19,180 nt of DNA. Source: Acidobacteriota bacterium. Lineage in GTDB: Bacteria; Acidobacteriota; Blastocatellia; Pyrinomonadales; Pyrinomonadaceae. This document shows positions 7,516 to 17,914 of the stretch, one piece after another (position 1 is the stretch's first letter; the number at the start of each line of letters is the position of its first letter). Below the pieces are notes generated by a model that saw only the letters and a list, made by a program, of their open reading frames with translations, was not told the DNA's origin and did no database searches. The position numbers were made by a program, and so were the translations under genes. The stretch is from contig JAKOSS010000681.1 in assembly GCA_029777145.1 (NCBI GenBank), positions 1-19,180 of the forward strand, written 5' to 3'.

Positions 7516-7560
7516 TTGCTTTATTGAATTTGATCGGCGTCCGAATTAAAATTCACTTCG

Positions 7561-8850
7561 ATGGATGAACACCACCCCGCGACCACGTCTCCTGATCCGA
7601 ACCTGTCGGTTGTCGACAAGTTGCGGATGCTTCTCGACATCACGAAAACGATCAGCCGTTCGCTCGATCTCGATGAAGTGCTGACGCTGGTCATGGACAC
7701 GCTCGATTCGCTGATCAATTACGACGCCGCCGGAATCTATCTCATCGAGCATGACGGCGCGGGCGACAATCCTTATATCTTCAAATCGAAGGCGCTCAGC
7801 GGTTACGAGATCCCGTTCGCGCTCGTTGAGCCGCAGCTGAAACTTGGCGAGGGCTTTATCGGCTATTGCGCGCAGACTGGGAAGTCGATCATCTCGGGCG
7901 ACGTGACGAAGGATCCGCGATATTTTCCGGCCCGCGAGGCGACGCGTTCCGAGATGGTCGCTCCGATTGTTTCAAACGACCAGGTGATCGGTGTTTTCGA
8001 TCTCGAAAGCGACCGGCTGGAAGCGTACACGGCGGATGATCTCCAGATACTCCAGATGCTTGCATCGCAGGTGGCGATCATCATCGAAAAGGTCGAACTG
8101 CACGAACAGGTCGTCGAGAAGAAACGGCTGCAGGCGCAGCTTGAGATCGCGCGTCAGGTCCAGTTGGAGCTGCTTCCCGATCACGATCCTAAGATCAAGG
8201 GATTCGATGTCAGTGCGTATGTTTTTCCGACGGAGCAGGTTTCGGGTGACTACTACGACTGGGTCAAGGTTTTCGACGATCAGGTCGGGATCATCGTCGC
8301 GGACGCGGTGGGCAAGGGGATACCGGCCGCGCTGCTGACCGCGTTCCTTCGCGCGTCGCTGCGGCTTGCAGTCCAGATCGGCTATGCGCCGCACATTGCT
8401 CTTTCGAAGGTCAGCAATCTGCTTTGGGACTCGGTCGAGTCGCATCAGTTCATCACCGCGATCTACGGGATACTCGATTCGACAAACCGGACGTTCGTGT
8501 TCTCAAATGCCGGACACAATCCGCCGCTCCTGGTGAAACCGAACGGTGAGTTTCGGTTCGTTGAATACGGCGATCTGCCGCTCGGAATGTTCCGCGAGAT
8601 GCGTTATCACCAGCACTTCATCAAGTTTGAAGAGGGTCAGACCCTGGTGCTTTACACCGACGGGATCACCGAGGCCGCGCGCGACGACGGCGAGGAATAC
8701 GGGCGGGAGCGATTTGCGCAAAGGGTCATCGAGGGGATCGCTTTGCCGGCGAAAGAACTCGTTGATTTCATTCGCAAGGGCGTCGCCGACTTCACCGAGC
8801 GCAAGTTTCTCGACGACGACGGAACGCTCTTCATCGTCAAAGCCGACTGA
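7561..8850 (+). CDS. GAF-domain SpoIIE/RsbU-type PP2C serine/threonine phosphatase
   Basis: A 429-residue cytosolic signalling protein. A GAF sensor domain spans about residues 25-178 (ending in LQILQMLASQVAIIIEKVEL). A short coiled linker follows (VVEKKRLQAQLEIARQVQLELLPD), then a PP2C-type phosphatase of the SpoIIE/RsbU class at about 208-428. Metal-binding and core motifs are visible: SGDYYDW with Asp230, VADAVGKGIPAAL with Asp248, SNAGHNPPLL at 315-324, LYTDGITEA with Asp367, and DDDGTLFIV at 418-426. Such enzymes usually dephosphorylate an anti-anti-sigma factor (STAS protein) in partner-switching control of a sigma factor. No STAS or anti-sigma kinase gene lies nearby, so the partner is unknown. 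No good ribosome site precedes the ATG at 7561, but the sequence starts well before the GAF domain. Confidence 0.93.
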   Translation: MDEHHPATTSPDPNLSVVDKLRMLLDITKTISRSLDLDEVLTLVMDTLDSLINYDAAGIYLIEHDGAGDNPYIFKSKALSGYEIPFALVEPQLKLGEGFIGYCAQTGKSIISGDVTKDPRYFPAREATRSEMVAPIVSNDQVIGVFDLESDRLEAYTADDLQILQMLASQVAIIIEKVELHEQVVEKKRLQAQLEIARQVQLELLPDHDPKIKGFDVSAYVFPTEQVSGDYYDWVKVFDDQVGIIVADAVGKGIPAALLTAFLRASLRLAVQIGYAPHIALSKVSNLLWDSVESHQFITAIYGILDSTNRTFVFSNAGHNPPLLVKPNGEFRFVEYGDLPLGMFREMRYHQHFIKFEEGQTLVLYTDGITEAARDDGEEYGRERFAQRVIEGIALPAKELVDFIRKGVADFTERKFLDDDGTLFIVKAD

Positions 8851-8865
8851 TCTCCGAGGCTGCAG

Positions 8866-8920
8866 AAAAAACAAAGGAACGCGGATGGCTCCTCTGAAAG
8901 TGACCTTCCGCGTTCCTTCG
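8866..8920 (-). terminator. Rho-independent terminator for the minus-strand 85-residue gene
   Basis: AAGGAACGCGGA at 8874-8885 pairs perfectly with TCCGCGTTCCTT at 8907-8918, a 12-bp stem with a 21-base loop, with a few more pairs outside after one mismatch. Read on the minus strand the stem is followed by TGTTTTTT, a proper T tract, 18 bases after the stop of the gene at 8938-9195. On the plus strand it would also slow polymerase leaving the phosphatase gene, but no T run follows there. Confidence 0.8.
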
Positions 8921-8937
8921 TTGTCAATGGAATCGTT

Positions 8938-9195
8938 CTAGTGACCGGTCAACGACGATCCGACATTGTCGCCCCCTGGGACGACCGGCGTTCGGTAATC
9001 GCCGTAGTTGAGCTTGTCATTCGATGTCGAAAAGGCATACATGTCAAACCCGAAAGCATCGAAGAATTGGACGAGTTCGATCGACCGGTCGAGATAAACG
9101 ACCTCCGGGAATCCCATTTCCGCGCGGATCTCCAAAAGTCGCTCAACAACTTCGAGCGGCGCGAAACATTTTACAGGATCATTGAAAGTCGCCAT
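8938..9195 (-). CDS. Small protein of unknown function (85 residues)
   Basis: I do not recognise this family. The reading frame runs from an ATG at 9195 to a TAG at 8938, and GCGAGGAAAAAG lies directly before the start, a good ribosome site. A T-tailed hairpin follows the stop. These two signals make a real gene likely despite its size. The protein is soluble and has no signal peptide: the first half is probably helical (LEVVERLLEIRAEMGF), with a central acidic/aromatic stretch (LVQFFDAFGFDMYAF) and a polar Gly/Ser-rich tail (GGDNVGSSLTGH). It converges on the phosphatase gene and diverges from the FecR-domain gene. Nothing in the sequence points to a role. Confidence 0.72.
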   Translation of the reverse strand: MATFNDPVKCFAPLEVVERLLEIRAEMGFPEVVYLDRSIELVQFFDAFGFDMYAFSTSNDKLNYGDYRTPVVPGGDNVGSSLTGH

Positions 9196-9403
9196 CTTTT
9201 TCCTCGCCCAACTGCCGCGGACATTCCGCGAACACCTGTTAGATTACGCCCGACGAATAATGGTTGTTCTCAAAAAATAATCTAAACAACCTATTCGATT
9301 ACCCGATGCTCTAATCCATTGGAAGGAATATATTGTCTTTTTCGCGGACTAGTATTAAAGTTAATGAGAATTCTTTCCCCAATACCTTTGAAGGAGCAAG
9401 AAA

Positions 9404-10603
9404 ATGAGAAAGAACGTATGCTTTGCGCTGGGTATCGCGTTTGCCGTCCTGTTTTCCGGGTACTCTTATGCGCAGGATGCGCGTGTGACCTCAAGCGTCG
9501 GTGACACTTACGTGATTTCGGCAAAAGCCGGCGGCGTGAGTATCGTCGAAGGGCGGGTCACCGTAAAGCGAAAAGACGGTAAGAGCGGCCTGCTCTTGAA
9601 AAATGATCAACTCGAAGTCGGGGAAAGAGTGACCACGGGGCCGGAAGGGAAGGCGGAAGTCCTGCTGAATCCCGGATCCTATCTTCGCATCGGCTCGAAC
9701 AGCAGTTTCGAATTCGAGAGCACGAGTCTTGAGGATTTGAAATTGAGATTCCACTCCGGTAGCGCGGTCGTCGAGGTTCTCGCTTCCGATGATTTCGCGA
9801 TCACCGTCGGGGTGCCGAGCACGTCCTTCAAACTGAACCGTTCAGGCGTTTTCCGGATCGACGTGACCGGAAACGGCGGCGCGCGGGTCGCGGTTTGGAA
9901 AGGACGCATGACCGTCAACGGAGACGACGTCAAGTCGGGCCGAGTGGCGATCATCAACGGTTCGGACGTTGCGGTCGCCAAGTTCGATCGTGACGGCGGC
10001 GACGATCTTGATGTCTGGAGCAAATTCCGGGCGAAGGAAGTCTCGGCGATCAACGCCCGACTCGAACGCAACTCGATGCGCTCGTCGCTTCTGAATTCGT
10101 TCAACAACGGCCGTTGGAACGCTTACAATTCGTTCGGTGTCTGGGTCTTTGATCCGATCCGGCGAATGTGGTGCTTCCTGCCGTTCGGCGGCGGATGGGG
10201 CTCGCCTTACGGTTACGACTACTCTTTCAACATGTGGTACTGCCGCATGCCGTACTGGGTTTACACGCCGCCTGTACAGACTCCGGGTGGCGGTGGCGGG
10301 ATCAATCCGACCCCGACACAGCAGCCCGATCCGCGCATCATTCGGAATCAGACTCCGCCGTTTCAGCGGACGAATCCGGACGGAACGCCGGGCGGCGGAA
10401 TAAATCGTGTTCCGCCGACCTTGACGTCGGGTGATTCGACGCGTGACCGGGGCGGACGGCTGCCTCGCAACAACGATGAATCGCCGCGATACGACTCGTC
10501 GCCGCGATACGAAACGACGAAACCTATCTCGACGCCTGCGCCGTCGACCCCGATCATTGTTCCGCCGTCGTCACCGCGCGGAAAGACCGACAAGGACAAC
10601 TGA
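9404..10603 (+). CDS. Secreted FecR-domain protein with aromatic and proline-rich C-terminal part
   Basis: A 399-residue exported protein. Residues 1-23 are a signal peptide (RKNVCFALGIAFAVLFSGYSYA). A FecR-type beta domain covers about 40-185: GGVSIVEGRVTVKRKDGK, LEVGERVTTGPEGKAEVLL, LRIGSNSSFEF and VGVPSTSFKLNRSGVFRIDV are its usual strands. After it comes a tryptophan/tyrosine-rich segment at about 228-290 (SFGVWVFDPIRRMWCFLPFG, then GYDYSFNMWYC) seen in Acidobacteriota FecR proteins. The end is a low-complexity tail rich in Pro, Arg and Ser, with a small tandem SPRYDS/SPRYET repeat. AAGGAG lies nine bases before the ATG. It lacks a membrane helix after the signal and has no FecI sigma or TonB receptor gene nearby, so it is not a classical FecR anti-sigma factor. 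It is more likely a periplasmic or surface structural protein. A strong terminator follows. Confidence 0.88.
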   Translation: MRKNVCFALGIAFAVLFSGYSYAQDARVTSSVGDTYVISAKAGGVSIVEGRVTVKRKDGKSGLLLKNDQLEVGERVTTGPEGKAEVLLNPGSYLRIGSNSSFEFESTSLEDLKLRFHSGSAVVEVLASDDFAITVGVPSTSFKLNRSGVFRIDVTGNGGARVAVWKGRMTVNGDDVKSGRVAIINGSDVAVAKFDRDGGDDLDVWSKFRAKEVSAINARLERNSMRSSLLNSFNNGRWNAYNSFGVWVFDPIRRMWCFLPFGGGWGSPYGYDYSFNMWYCRMPYWVYTPPVQTPGGGGGINPTPTQQPDPRIIRNQTPPFQRTNPDGTPGGGINRVPPTLTSGDSTRDRGGRLPRNNDESPRYDSSPRYETTKPISTPAPSTPIIVPPSSPRGKTDKDN

Positions 10604-10628
10604 TCGATCGCTTGCAAGTAAAAGTAGG

Positions 10629-10657
10629 AAGGCCGTGCAGTCGCGCGGCCTTTTCTT
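10629..10657 (+). terminator. Rho-independent terminator after the FecR-domain gene
   Basis: AAGGCCGTGC at 10629-10638 and GCGCGGCCTT at 10643-10652 form a 10-bp stem with one G-U pair and a four-base loop, followed by TTCTTATT. It lies 26 bases after the FecR gene stop and touches the stop of the convergent protease gene, so it probably serves both strands, though the T tract is better on the plus strand. Confidence 0.9.
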
Positions 10658-11519
10658 ATTGAAACAGGTGGCTGACAAATGCTCCGATGGAATCCTTCGG
10701 AGACTCTTGAAGCTGCGGGAAATACGGTTGCAGAACGAGAAACACCGACTGGATCCCGTTGAAAATAAAATGCAGGATGACGCTCGGCAAAAGTCGTCCG
10801 GTTGACGCGCGCACGATCGTGAGAATCAGGCTCAGCACCAGCAGGAGCGTCAGGGACGCCACGCTGTTGTAGTATTGCGGGATGTGGACTGCGGCGAACA
10901 GCAAGGTCACCAGACCGACCGCCGGCACCATTCCGAACGATTTGCCGGCCGCCGGAAACAGAACGCCCCGGTAAACGACCTCTTCGACGAACGGGGCCGA
11001 GAATGTGGCGATGAACGCGAGCAGCAGCGTCGCTTCGCGCGAACTCTTGAGGATTTTTTCAAACGGAGTTTCCTGATCCGGGAAATAGGTCCCGATCACC
11101 GCGACGAGCGCGAAAAACCCGATGACGATCACGAACCCGTGCCAGATCCTGAAATTTCCGAGATCCCATCCCAGGCTGGCAAAAAACGAATGCCGACTGC
11201 CTTTCGTAACGATCCGCCACGCCAGGAGGACGGTCACCAGATGCGCCGGTATGATCGCACCGATCTGAAGCAGCATCGCGAACTTGTCGTTGCGCAGAAA
11301 ATCGTTGAGGTTGGCCGAGTCGACCTGCATTGCCAGCGAATACGGCAGGACGAGAAAAACCGGCGTGAGGAGGATCAGCAGGATGCTCACGAACCAAAGC
11401 GCGAGCCCCGCGCCGATCCCCCAACCCGGATCGTCCGGTGAAACCGGTTCCGCGTTCGCCGATCGTTCGATCGTTTCGGGTGAAACACCGTCTTCAAATG
11501 AAATTTCGTCGCCGTTCAC
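10656..11519 (-). CDS. CPBP-family intramembrane metalloprotease (CAAX protease/Abi type)
   Basis: A polytopic membrane protein with the three motifs of the CPBP (Abi/Rce1-like) glutamic/metal proteases: EEVVYRG with Glu179, Glu180 and Arg184, FAAVH with His212, and HFIFN with His250. With a start at 11519 it has 287 residues. An acidic cytosolic head (about 1-38) precedes some seven or eight membrane helices, for example GIGAGLALWFVSILLILLTP and LTLLLVLSLILTIV. Substrates of bacterial members are mostly unknown; some act in bacteriocin immunity or peptide processing. The start is uncertain: the frame is open to a TTG at 11624, but that would overlap the divergent kdsB start by 30 bases, so the GTG at 11519 is preferred. 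No bacteriocin gene is near. It converges on the FecR-domain gene. Confidence 0.85.
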   Translation of the reverse strand: MNGDEISFEDGVSPETIERSANAEPVSPDDPGWGIGAGLALWFVSILLILLTPVFLVLPYSLAMQVDSANLNDFLRNDKFAMLLQIGAIIPAHLVTVLLAWRIVTKGSRHSFFASLGWDLGNFRIWHGFVIVIGFFALVAVIGTYFPDQETPFEKILKSSREATLLLAFIATFSAPFVEEVVYRGVLFPAAGKSFGMVPAVGLVTLLFAAVHIPQYYNSVASLTLLLVLSLILTIVRASTGRLLPSVILHFIFNGIQSVFLVLQPYFPQLQESPKDSIGAFVSHLFQ

Positions 11520-11594
11520 GGCTTCGAGTGTAACGAAAAGCAAACACAGTTCCAAGTTTGAAATTTCCCATGAATCGGGATAACCTAAAATCCC

Positions 11595-12397
11595 GTGGAG
11601 CAACACGGAAACAATCCCCGACAAAACGTATTTGCAATCATTCCGGCTCGATTTGCCTCCACTCGACTCGGCGGCAAGCTATTGCTTGAGATCGCCGGTC
11701 TGCCGCTCATCGTCCACACCCTGAATCAGGTCAGAAAGGCGCGAAACGTCGACCGAATAATTGTCGCAACCGACGACGAGCGAATCCGGTTGGCCGTTGA
11801 ATCGAACGGCGGCGAGGCCGTGATGACATCGACTGACCATGCGAGCGGGAGCGACCGTATCGCCGAGGTCGCACGCCGACTCGTTCCCGAAGGATCGATC
11901 GTCGTCAACGTGCAGGGCGATGAGCCGATGATTCCGCCGTCGACGATCGAGAGGTGCGTCGAAGCATTGATCTGCGACGACGCGGCGGACATCGCCACGA
12001 CGTCCGAAGCGATCAACGATCCGATGGATGCGCTCGATCCGAACGTCGTCAAGGTCGTGACGGACGGGAATTCGCGCGCGCTCTACTTTTCGCGTTCGCC
12101 GATCCCGTTTCCGAGGGCCGCGGTCGGGCGCCATGGCTCGCTCGCCGCCGCGCTCGACAATGAGCCCGAACTTCTACGCACATTCCGCAAACATACCGGG
12201 CTCTATGCCTATCGCCGCGAATTCCTTTTGCGGTTTGCGGAGATGCCGCCGTCGCGGTTGGAATCGACCGAAATGCTCGAGCAGCTCCGGGCGCTCGAGT
12301 CAGGTGCGAGGATCCGCGTCGTTGAGGTTGAAGACGCATCGATCGGGGTCGACACCGAAGACGACCTTCGGCGTGTCCGGAAAATTTTGGAGAGCGC

Positions 12398-12401
<4 letters not shown>
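11595..12401 (+). CDS. kdsB: 3-deoxy-manno-octulosonate cytidylyltransferase (CMP-Kdo synthetase)
   Basis: Activates Kdo with CTP to give CMP-Kdo, the donor for lipid A glycosylation in the Gram-negative outer membrane. The nucleotidyltransferase signature IIPARFASTRLGGK lies at residues 15-28, and VNVQGDEP with Asp109 matches the metal/nucleotide site. FSRSPIPFPR, KHTGLYAYRREFL and ESTEMLEQLRALESG are typical KdsB stretches, and GVDTEDDLRRVR closes the domain. The 268-residue length is slightly above the usual 250 because of an N-terminal extension of about 10 residues. The start is a GTG at 11595, the only start codon between the upstream stop and the signature; no ribosome site is visible. 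It is the first gene of the Kdo operon and ends overlapping the next start. Confidence 0.97.
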
Positions 12402-14400
<1,999 letters not shown>

Positions 14401-14403
14401 ACG

Positions 14404-14838
14404 ATGGAAAATCGGAAGCGCCGGATCGATCGGCCGATCGGCCTTATTGTCGTCTCGGTACTTGCAGTGCTCTGGGGACTCACCGGGTTCGTTTCGACCT
14501 TCGTGGCGATCAAGAATTCTCCGGAGATCCCTTTCGCCTATACCGTCATCGCGCTGGCCTTGCCGGGTTTCCTGGCGGCTTCCGCAGTTTGGGCTTTGGC
14601 CGGACAAAACGAAGGCCGCATTGCTCTCGTGATCGTATTGGTGCTCAACTGGGCGTGGCCGATGCTCTTTGCCGTTGGAGCACTGTTGGATTCCGAAAGC
14701 AGCAACGACGGCGACGGCGTCGTCGCGGTGGTTACCTTGACCATCCGCGCACTGTGGGTGATCGGCATCGCATGCTATCTTCTTAGCAAGCGGGTCTCGG
14801 AGTATTATCATCAGAATGACGGAAAGCAATCAGTTTAG
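14404..14838 (+). CDS. Membrane protein of unknown function (four predicted helices)
   Basis: A 144-residue protein with four hydrophobic stretches: [20 protein letters not shown] (about 12-31), [20 protein letters not shown] (46-65), [20 protein letters not shown] (73-92) and a last one near 106-126 ([20 protein letters not shown]). Both ends are charged. I do not recognise a named family. It starts three bases after the pyrG stop and its stop overlaps the kdsA start by 23 bases, so it is part of the same transcript and probably translationally coupled. Whether it contributes to lipopolysaccharide synthesis or is just carried in the operon cannot be told from sequence. Confidence 0.8.
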   Translation: MENRKRRIDRPIGLIVVSVLAVLWGLTGFVSTFVAIKNSPEIPFAYTVIALALPGFLAASAVWALAGQNEGRIALVIVLVLNWAWPMLFAVGALLDSESSNDGDGVVAVVTLTIRALWVIGIACYLLSKRVSEYYHQNDGKQSV

Positions 14839-15643
14839 CGTCGGTGACGTGTCTTTCGGCGACGGCGGTTTGAGTTTCATTCTCGGTCCGTGCGTCGTCG
14901 AGTCTGAAGAGCATGCGTTGTTCATGGCGCGCTCGATAAAAGACATCTGTGACGCGGTCGGCGTCGGTTTCGTTTACAAATCGTCGTTCGACAAGGCGAA
15001 CCGGAGTTCGATCGAGAGTTTCAGGGGAAGCGGAATGGACTTCGGGCTGGCGGTCCTTAGAACCGTCAAGGCCGAACTTGGACTGAGCGTGATCACGGAC
15101 GTTCACGAACCTTGGCAAGTGGAAAAAACGGCGGAAGTCGCCGACATCATCCAGATCCCGGCGTTCCTCTGCAGGCAAACCGATCTGCTTGTCGAATCAG
15201 CCCGTTCGGGGCGCGCGGTGAACGTCAAAAAGGGACAGTTTCTCGCGCCGTGGGATGCAAAGAACATCGTCGAGAAGTTGCGTTCCGCCGGATGCGAAAA
15301 AATACTTCTGACCGAGCGCGGCGCGAGCTTCGGCTACAATAATCTGGTCGTCGATCTGCGATCGTTCCCGATCATGCGTTCCTTCGGCGTGCCTGTCGTT
15401 TTTGACGTCACGCATTCGCTGCAGTTGCCCGGCGGTCTTGGAAAGGCAACTGGCGGGCAATCGGAATACATCGAAAACTTCGCGCGCGCGGGCGTCGCCT
15501 GCGGGGTCGACGCAGTCTTTATGGAAGTGCACGACAATCCGTCGGTCGCGCCGTCCGACGGACCGAACCAACTTCCGCTGTCGCGACTTGAAGAGCTGCT
15601 GCGCAAATTGAAGGCGATCAACGATCTTGTCGCCGGACCTTGA
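14816..15643 (+). CDS. kdsA: 3-deoxy-8-phosphooctulonate synthase (Kdo-8-phosphate synthase), metal-dependent class
   Basis: Condenses phosphoenolpyruvate with arabinose-5-phosphate to Kdo-8-phosphate. The 275 residues form one TIM barrel with family markers [34 protein letters not shown] and [11 protein letters not shown]. Position 26 in GPCVVES is Cys, where E. coli KdsA has Asn26. With His200 (VTHSLQ), Glu237 (MEVHDNP) and Asp248 (SDGPNQ) this completes the four-ligand site of the metal-dependent class known from Aquifex. The start at 14816 lies inside the end of the previous gene and no strong ribosome site is seen, which suggests coupling. The next gene begins nine bases after the stop. 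Confidence 0.98.
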   Translation: MTESNQFSVGDVSFGDGGLSFILGPCVVESEEHALFMARSIKDICDAVGVGFVYKSSFDKANRSSIESFRGSGMDFGLAVLRTVKAELGLSVITDVHEPWQVEKTAEVADIIQIPAFLCRQTDLLVESARSGRAVNVKKGQFLAPWDAKNIVEKLRSAGCEKILLTERGASFGYNNLVVDLRSFPIMRSFGVPVVFDVTHSLQLPGGLGKATGGQSEYIENFARAGVACGVDAVFMEVHDNPSVAPSDGPNQLPLSRLEELLRKLKAINDLVAGP

Positions 15644-15652
15644 ATAATTATT

Positions 15653-17911
15653 ATGAAATTTCCTGCAATCATTGCTTGTTTGTCCGTCGTGTTGCTTTTT
15701 GCGGCGACCGGTCTTGCCCAGACAGATACCCGGAGTTCGAAGACGTGGGAGGTCATGAAATACGATCTCGCGGTGACCTTGCCGGCAACTGAAAACGAAC
15801 GCTCGGCAGGCATTCGCGCAACGCTCAATTTGAAGAACGTGTCAGGATCGAGTGCTTCGAGCCTGACGCTGCGGATCAGCCAAAAGGCCGAGGTTTCATC
15901 CGTCAAACTGGCCGGGAGCCAGTCCGACTTTACGAAAAATGAGGAGAAGCTCGGCACCGGCTCGCTGCAGCGGATCGTCATGCGCGGTTTGAGCGTGCAG
16001 CCCGGCGGCACGACCTCTGTCGAGGTCAACTATAGCCTCAAGGTCGAAGACAATTCCGGATTGTCGACCCTGACGCCGTATTCGTCACAGTTTCTGCCGC
16101 TTTCGTTTTGGTATCCGACTCCGACGAGTTGGTACTATCCGCGCGGCGGGGATTTTGCACCCTACCGCGTCCAGGTCGCCGCCCCGGGCGGCGTGAGCGT
16201 ATTTTCGGCCGGGACCGCGAGCGGCGGGGCGTTTGAACAAGCGTTGTCGGGCCAGCCGTTTTTTGTTACCGGCTCGTACGAAACGTTGAATGATAAGGGT
16301 GTTGAAGTCGCACTCGCGAAGGGTGCGGGCGAGGACGAACGAAAACGCGCGTCCGAGATCGCGGCGCTCGCCTCGGACGCCTTTGCCTATTACTCGGGTC
16401 TCTTGGGTACTTCTCCCGCCGCCAAATTGCGGATTGTTGCGGTCAAACGCGGTTCCGGATTCGCCGATGCCGGAACGCTGCTCCTTGATCAGAGCGTCTT
16501 CAAACGCGAGAAAATTGATGCGCTGACCGCAATGAACGTCGCCGAAGCGATGGTTCGCGTGTGGCTCGGTGCGGCAACGACTATCAGCGGGGACGGCGGC
16601 GGCGCGGTCCGCGAAGGATTGGTCCGATTTCTGGCGACGCAGTTCATCGAATCGAAGTTCGGCAAGGATGTCGGTGACCTCGAACGTATGCGGCAGCGGA
16701 CGGCTTACGCGGCGGTCGTAAAACGCGACGCGCCGATCAGTCAGATCACCCCGCTCGATGATTATTATTATGTTACCGACGCCAACAAGGGAGCGATGGT
16801 CTGGCGCTTGTTGGCACGTCGCACGGGAATCGACAGCTTCATCGGCGTACTAAAGGCGAACATGAAGCTCGGCGGCCTCGATCTTGCGGGGTTGCGCGGC
16901 GCGTTCGGGCAGCAGAAGGAGCTTCTTGATTATGCGTTCGATCAGGTAACCGACATGGACCTGCTCGTCGGACTTCCGCAGGCGGGATCGGGTGAAACGC
17001 GAGTGGCGCTTCGGAACACCGGTTCGATCGACGCGCTCGTTGATGTCACGGCCGTTACCGACAAGGGCGAGACGCTTCGGAACACGATGACCATCAAGGC
17101 GAAGGATTACGGTGACGCGATCTTCAAGACCACGTCAAAGCTCGTCCGTGTCGAGGTTGACGCTGATAAGCTCTATCCGCAACTCGACTATGCGAACGAC
17201 ATCAAACCGCTCGTTATCGACGAGAGCGACGGGCTGCTTTTCGTCAAGAAGGTTTTCGACAGGCAGGACTTTCCGCAGGCGGAGACGAATGCGCGGGCCG
17301 TGCTCCGCGACACGCCACGTTTCGACGACGTGCGCGTGCTTCTAGGCAGGGCGTTGCTGGCGGAAGGGAAGATCGCCGAAGCGGAGAGGGAATTCAAAGC
17401 GGTCCTCGACGAAAAGCTGCCGACGGCGCGCAGTCTGGCCTGGGCGAACACCGGACTCGGCGAGGCCGCGCTGAAAAACAATCAGCCGACCGCGGCGATC
17501 GCTTATTTCGACCGGGCAATTCGTTCCGGGGGCGAGATCGGCGCTTCGTTCGCGGCGCGTCAGGGACGATTGAAGGCGAATGCGTCGCGAGTGACGGACG
17601 AATCGATCAAATCATTCTTCCAGGCGTTCGATAAGGCGGCGCTATCGTCAAGCAAGGCGGCGTTGGACGCTTTGATCGTCTCCGGAGAACTGCCCAAGGC
17701 GTTCGCCGCGGGAATCGCGGGACAAGCTCAGGAGTGGACATCGTCGGTGACGCAGATGGACGTCATCGATACTGAACACGTGGTGGTCGAAGTTGCGCTG
17801 ACGATTAAGATCATCAACAAGAGCGAAGAAAGCGGCAATGCCGTCTTTCGGCTGACAAAGACGCCTGAGGGATGGAAGCTGAGCGGCGTTGAATCGTTTG
17901 AGGTCCGTTGA
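15653..17911 (+). CDS. Secreted M1-peptidase-like pseudoenzyme with TPR and NTF2-like C-terminal parts
   Basis: A 752-residue exported protein. Residues 1-22 are a signal peptide (KFPAIIACLSVVLLFAATGLA). An N-terminal beta domain at about 30-210 resembles that of M1 aminopeptidases (SSLTLRISQKAEVSSVKLAG; PLSFWYPTPTSWYYPRGGDF). The following helical domain keeps the M1 layout, but the zinc motif HExxH-X18-E reads E298-A299-x-x-R302-X18-E321: both histidines and the general-base Glu are gone while the spacing is exact. The catalytic Tyr of the usual YxKG motif is Ala377 in DANKGAMVWRLL, and no GAMEN exopeptidase motif is seen near 270. Two or three TPR repeats lie at about 528-625, and an NTF2-like region at about 640-752. 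It is not expected to be a peptidase and may be a periplasmic binding or chaperone protein. It sits nine bases after kdsA and ends four bases before kdsC. Confidence 0.87.
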   Translation: MKFPAIIACLSVVLLFAATGLAQTDTRSSKTWEVMKYDLAVTLPATENERSAGIRATLNLKNVSGSSASSLTLRISQKAEVSSVKLAGSQSDFTKNEEKLGTGSLQRIVMRGLSVQPGGTTSVEVNYSLKVEDNSGLSTLTPYSSQFLPLSFWYPTPTSWYYPRGGDFAPYRVQVAAPGGVSVFSAGTASGGAFEQALSGQPFFVTGSYETLNDKGVEVALAKGAGEDERKRASEIAALASDAFAYYSGLLGTSPAAKLRIVAVKRGSGFADAGTLLLDQSVFKREKIDALTAMNVAEAMVRVWLGAATTISGDGGGAVREGLVRFLATQFIESKFGKDVGDLERMRQRTAYAAVVKRDAPISQITPLDDYYYVTDANKGAMVWRLLARRTGIDSFIGVLKANMKLGGLDLAGLRGAFGQQKELLDYAFDQVTDMDLLVGLPQAGSGETRVALRNTGSIDALVDVTAVTDKGETLRNTMTIKAKDYGDAIFKTTSKLVRVEVDADKLYPQLDYANDIKPLVIDESDGLLFVKKVFDRQDFPQAETNARAVLRDTPRFDDVRVLLGRALLAEGKIAEAEREFKAVLDEKLPTARSLAWANTGLGEAALKNNQPTAAIAYFDRAIRSGGEIGASFAARQGRLKANASRVTDESIKSFFQAFDKAALSSSKAALDALIVSGELPKAFAAGIAGQAQEWTSSVTQMDVIDTEHVVVEVALTIKIINKSEESGNAVFRLTKTPEGWKLSGVESFEVR

Positions 17912-17914
17912 GAA

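Noticed and set aside
8941..9285. A 114-codon plus-strand open frame opposite the 85-residue gene
   Set aside because: It has no ribosome site, while the opposite strand has a ribosome site, an ATG and a terminator for a coherent gene.
11520..11624. Longer N-terminus of the CPBP protease from a TTG at 11624
   Set aside because: It would overlap the divergent kdsB start and leave no room for promoters; the added residues are not needed for the CPBP domain.
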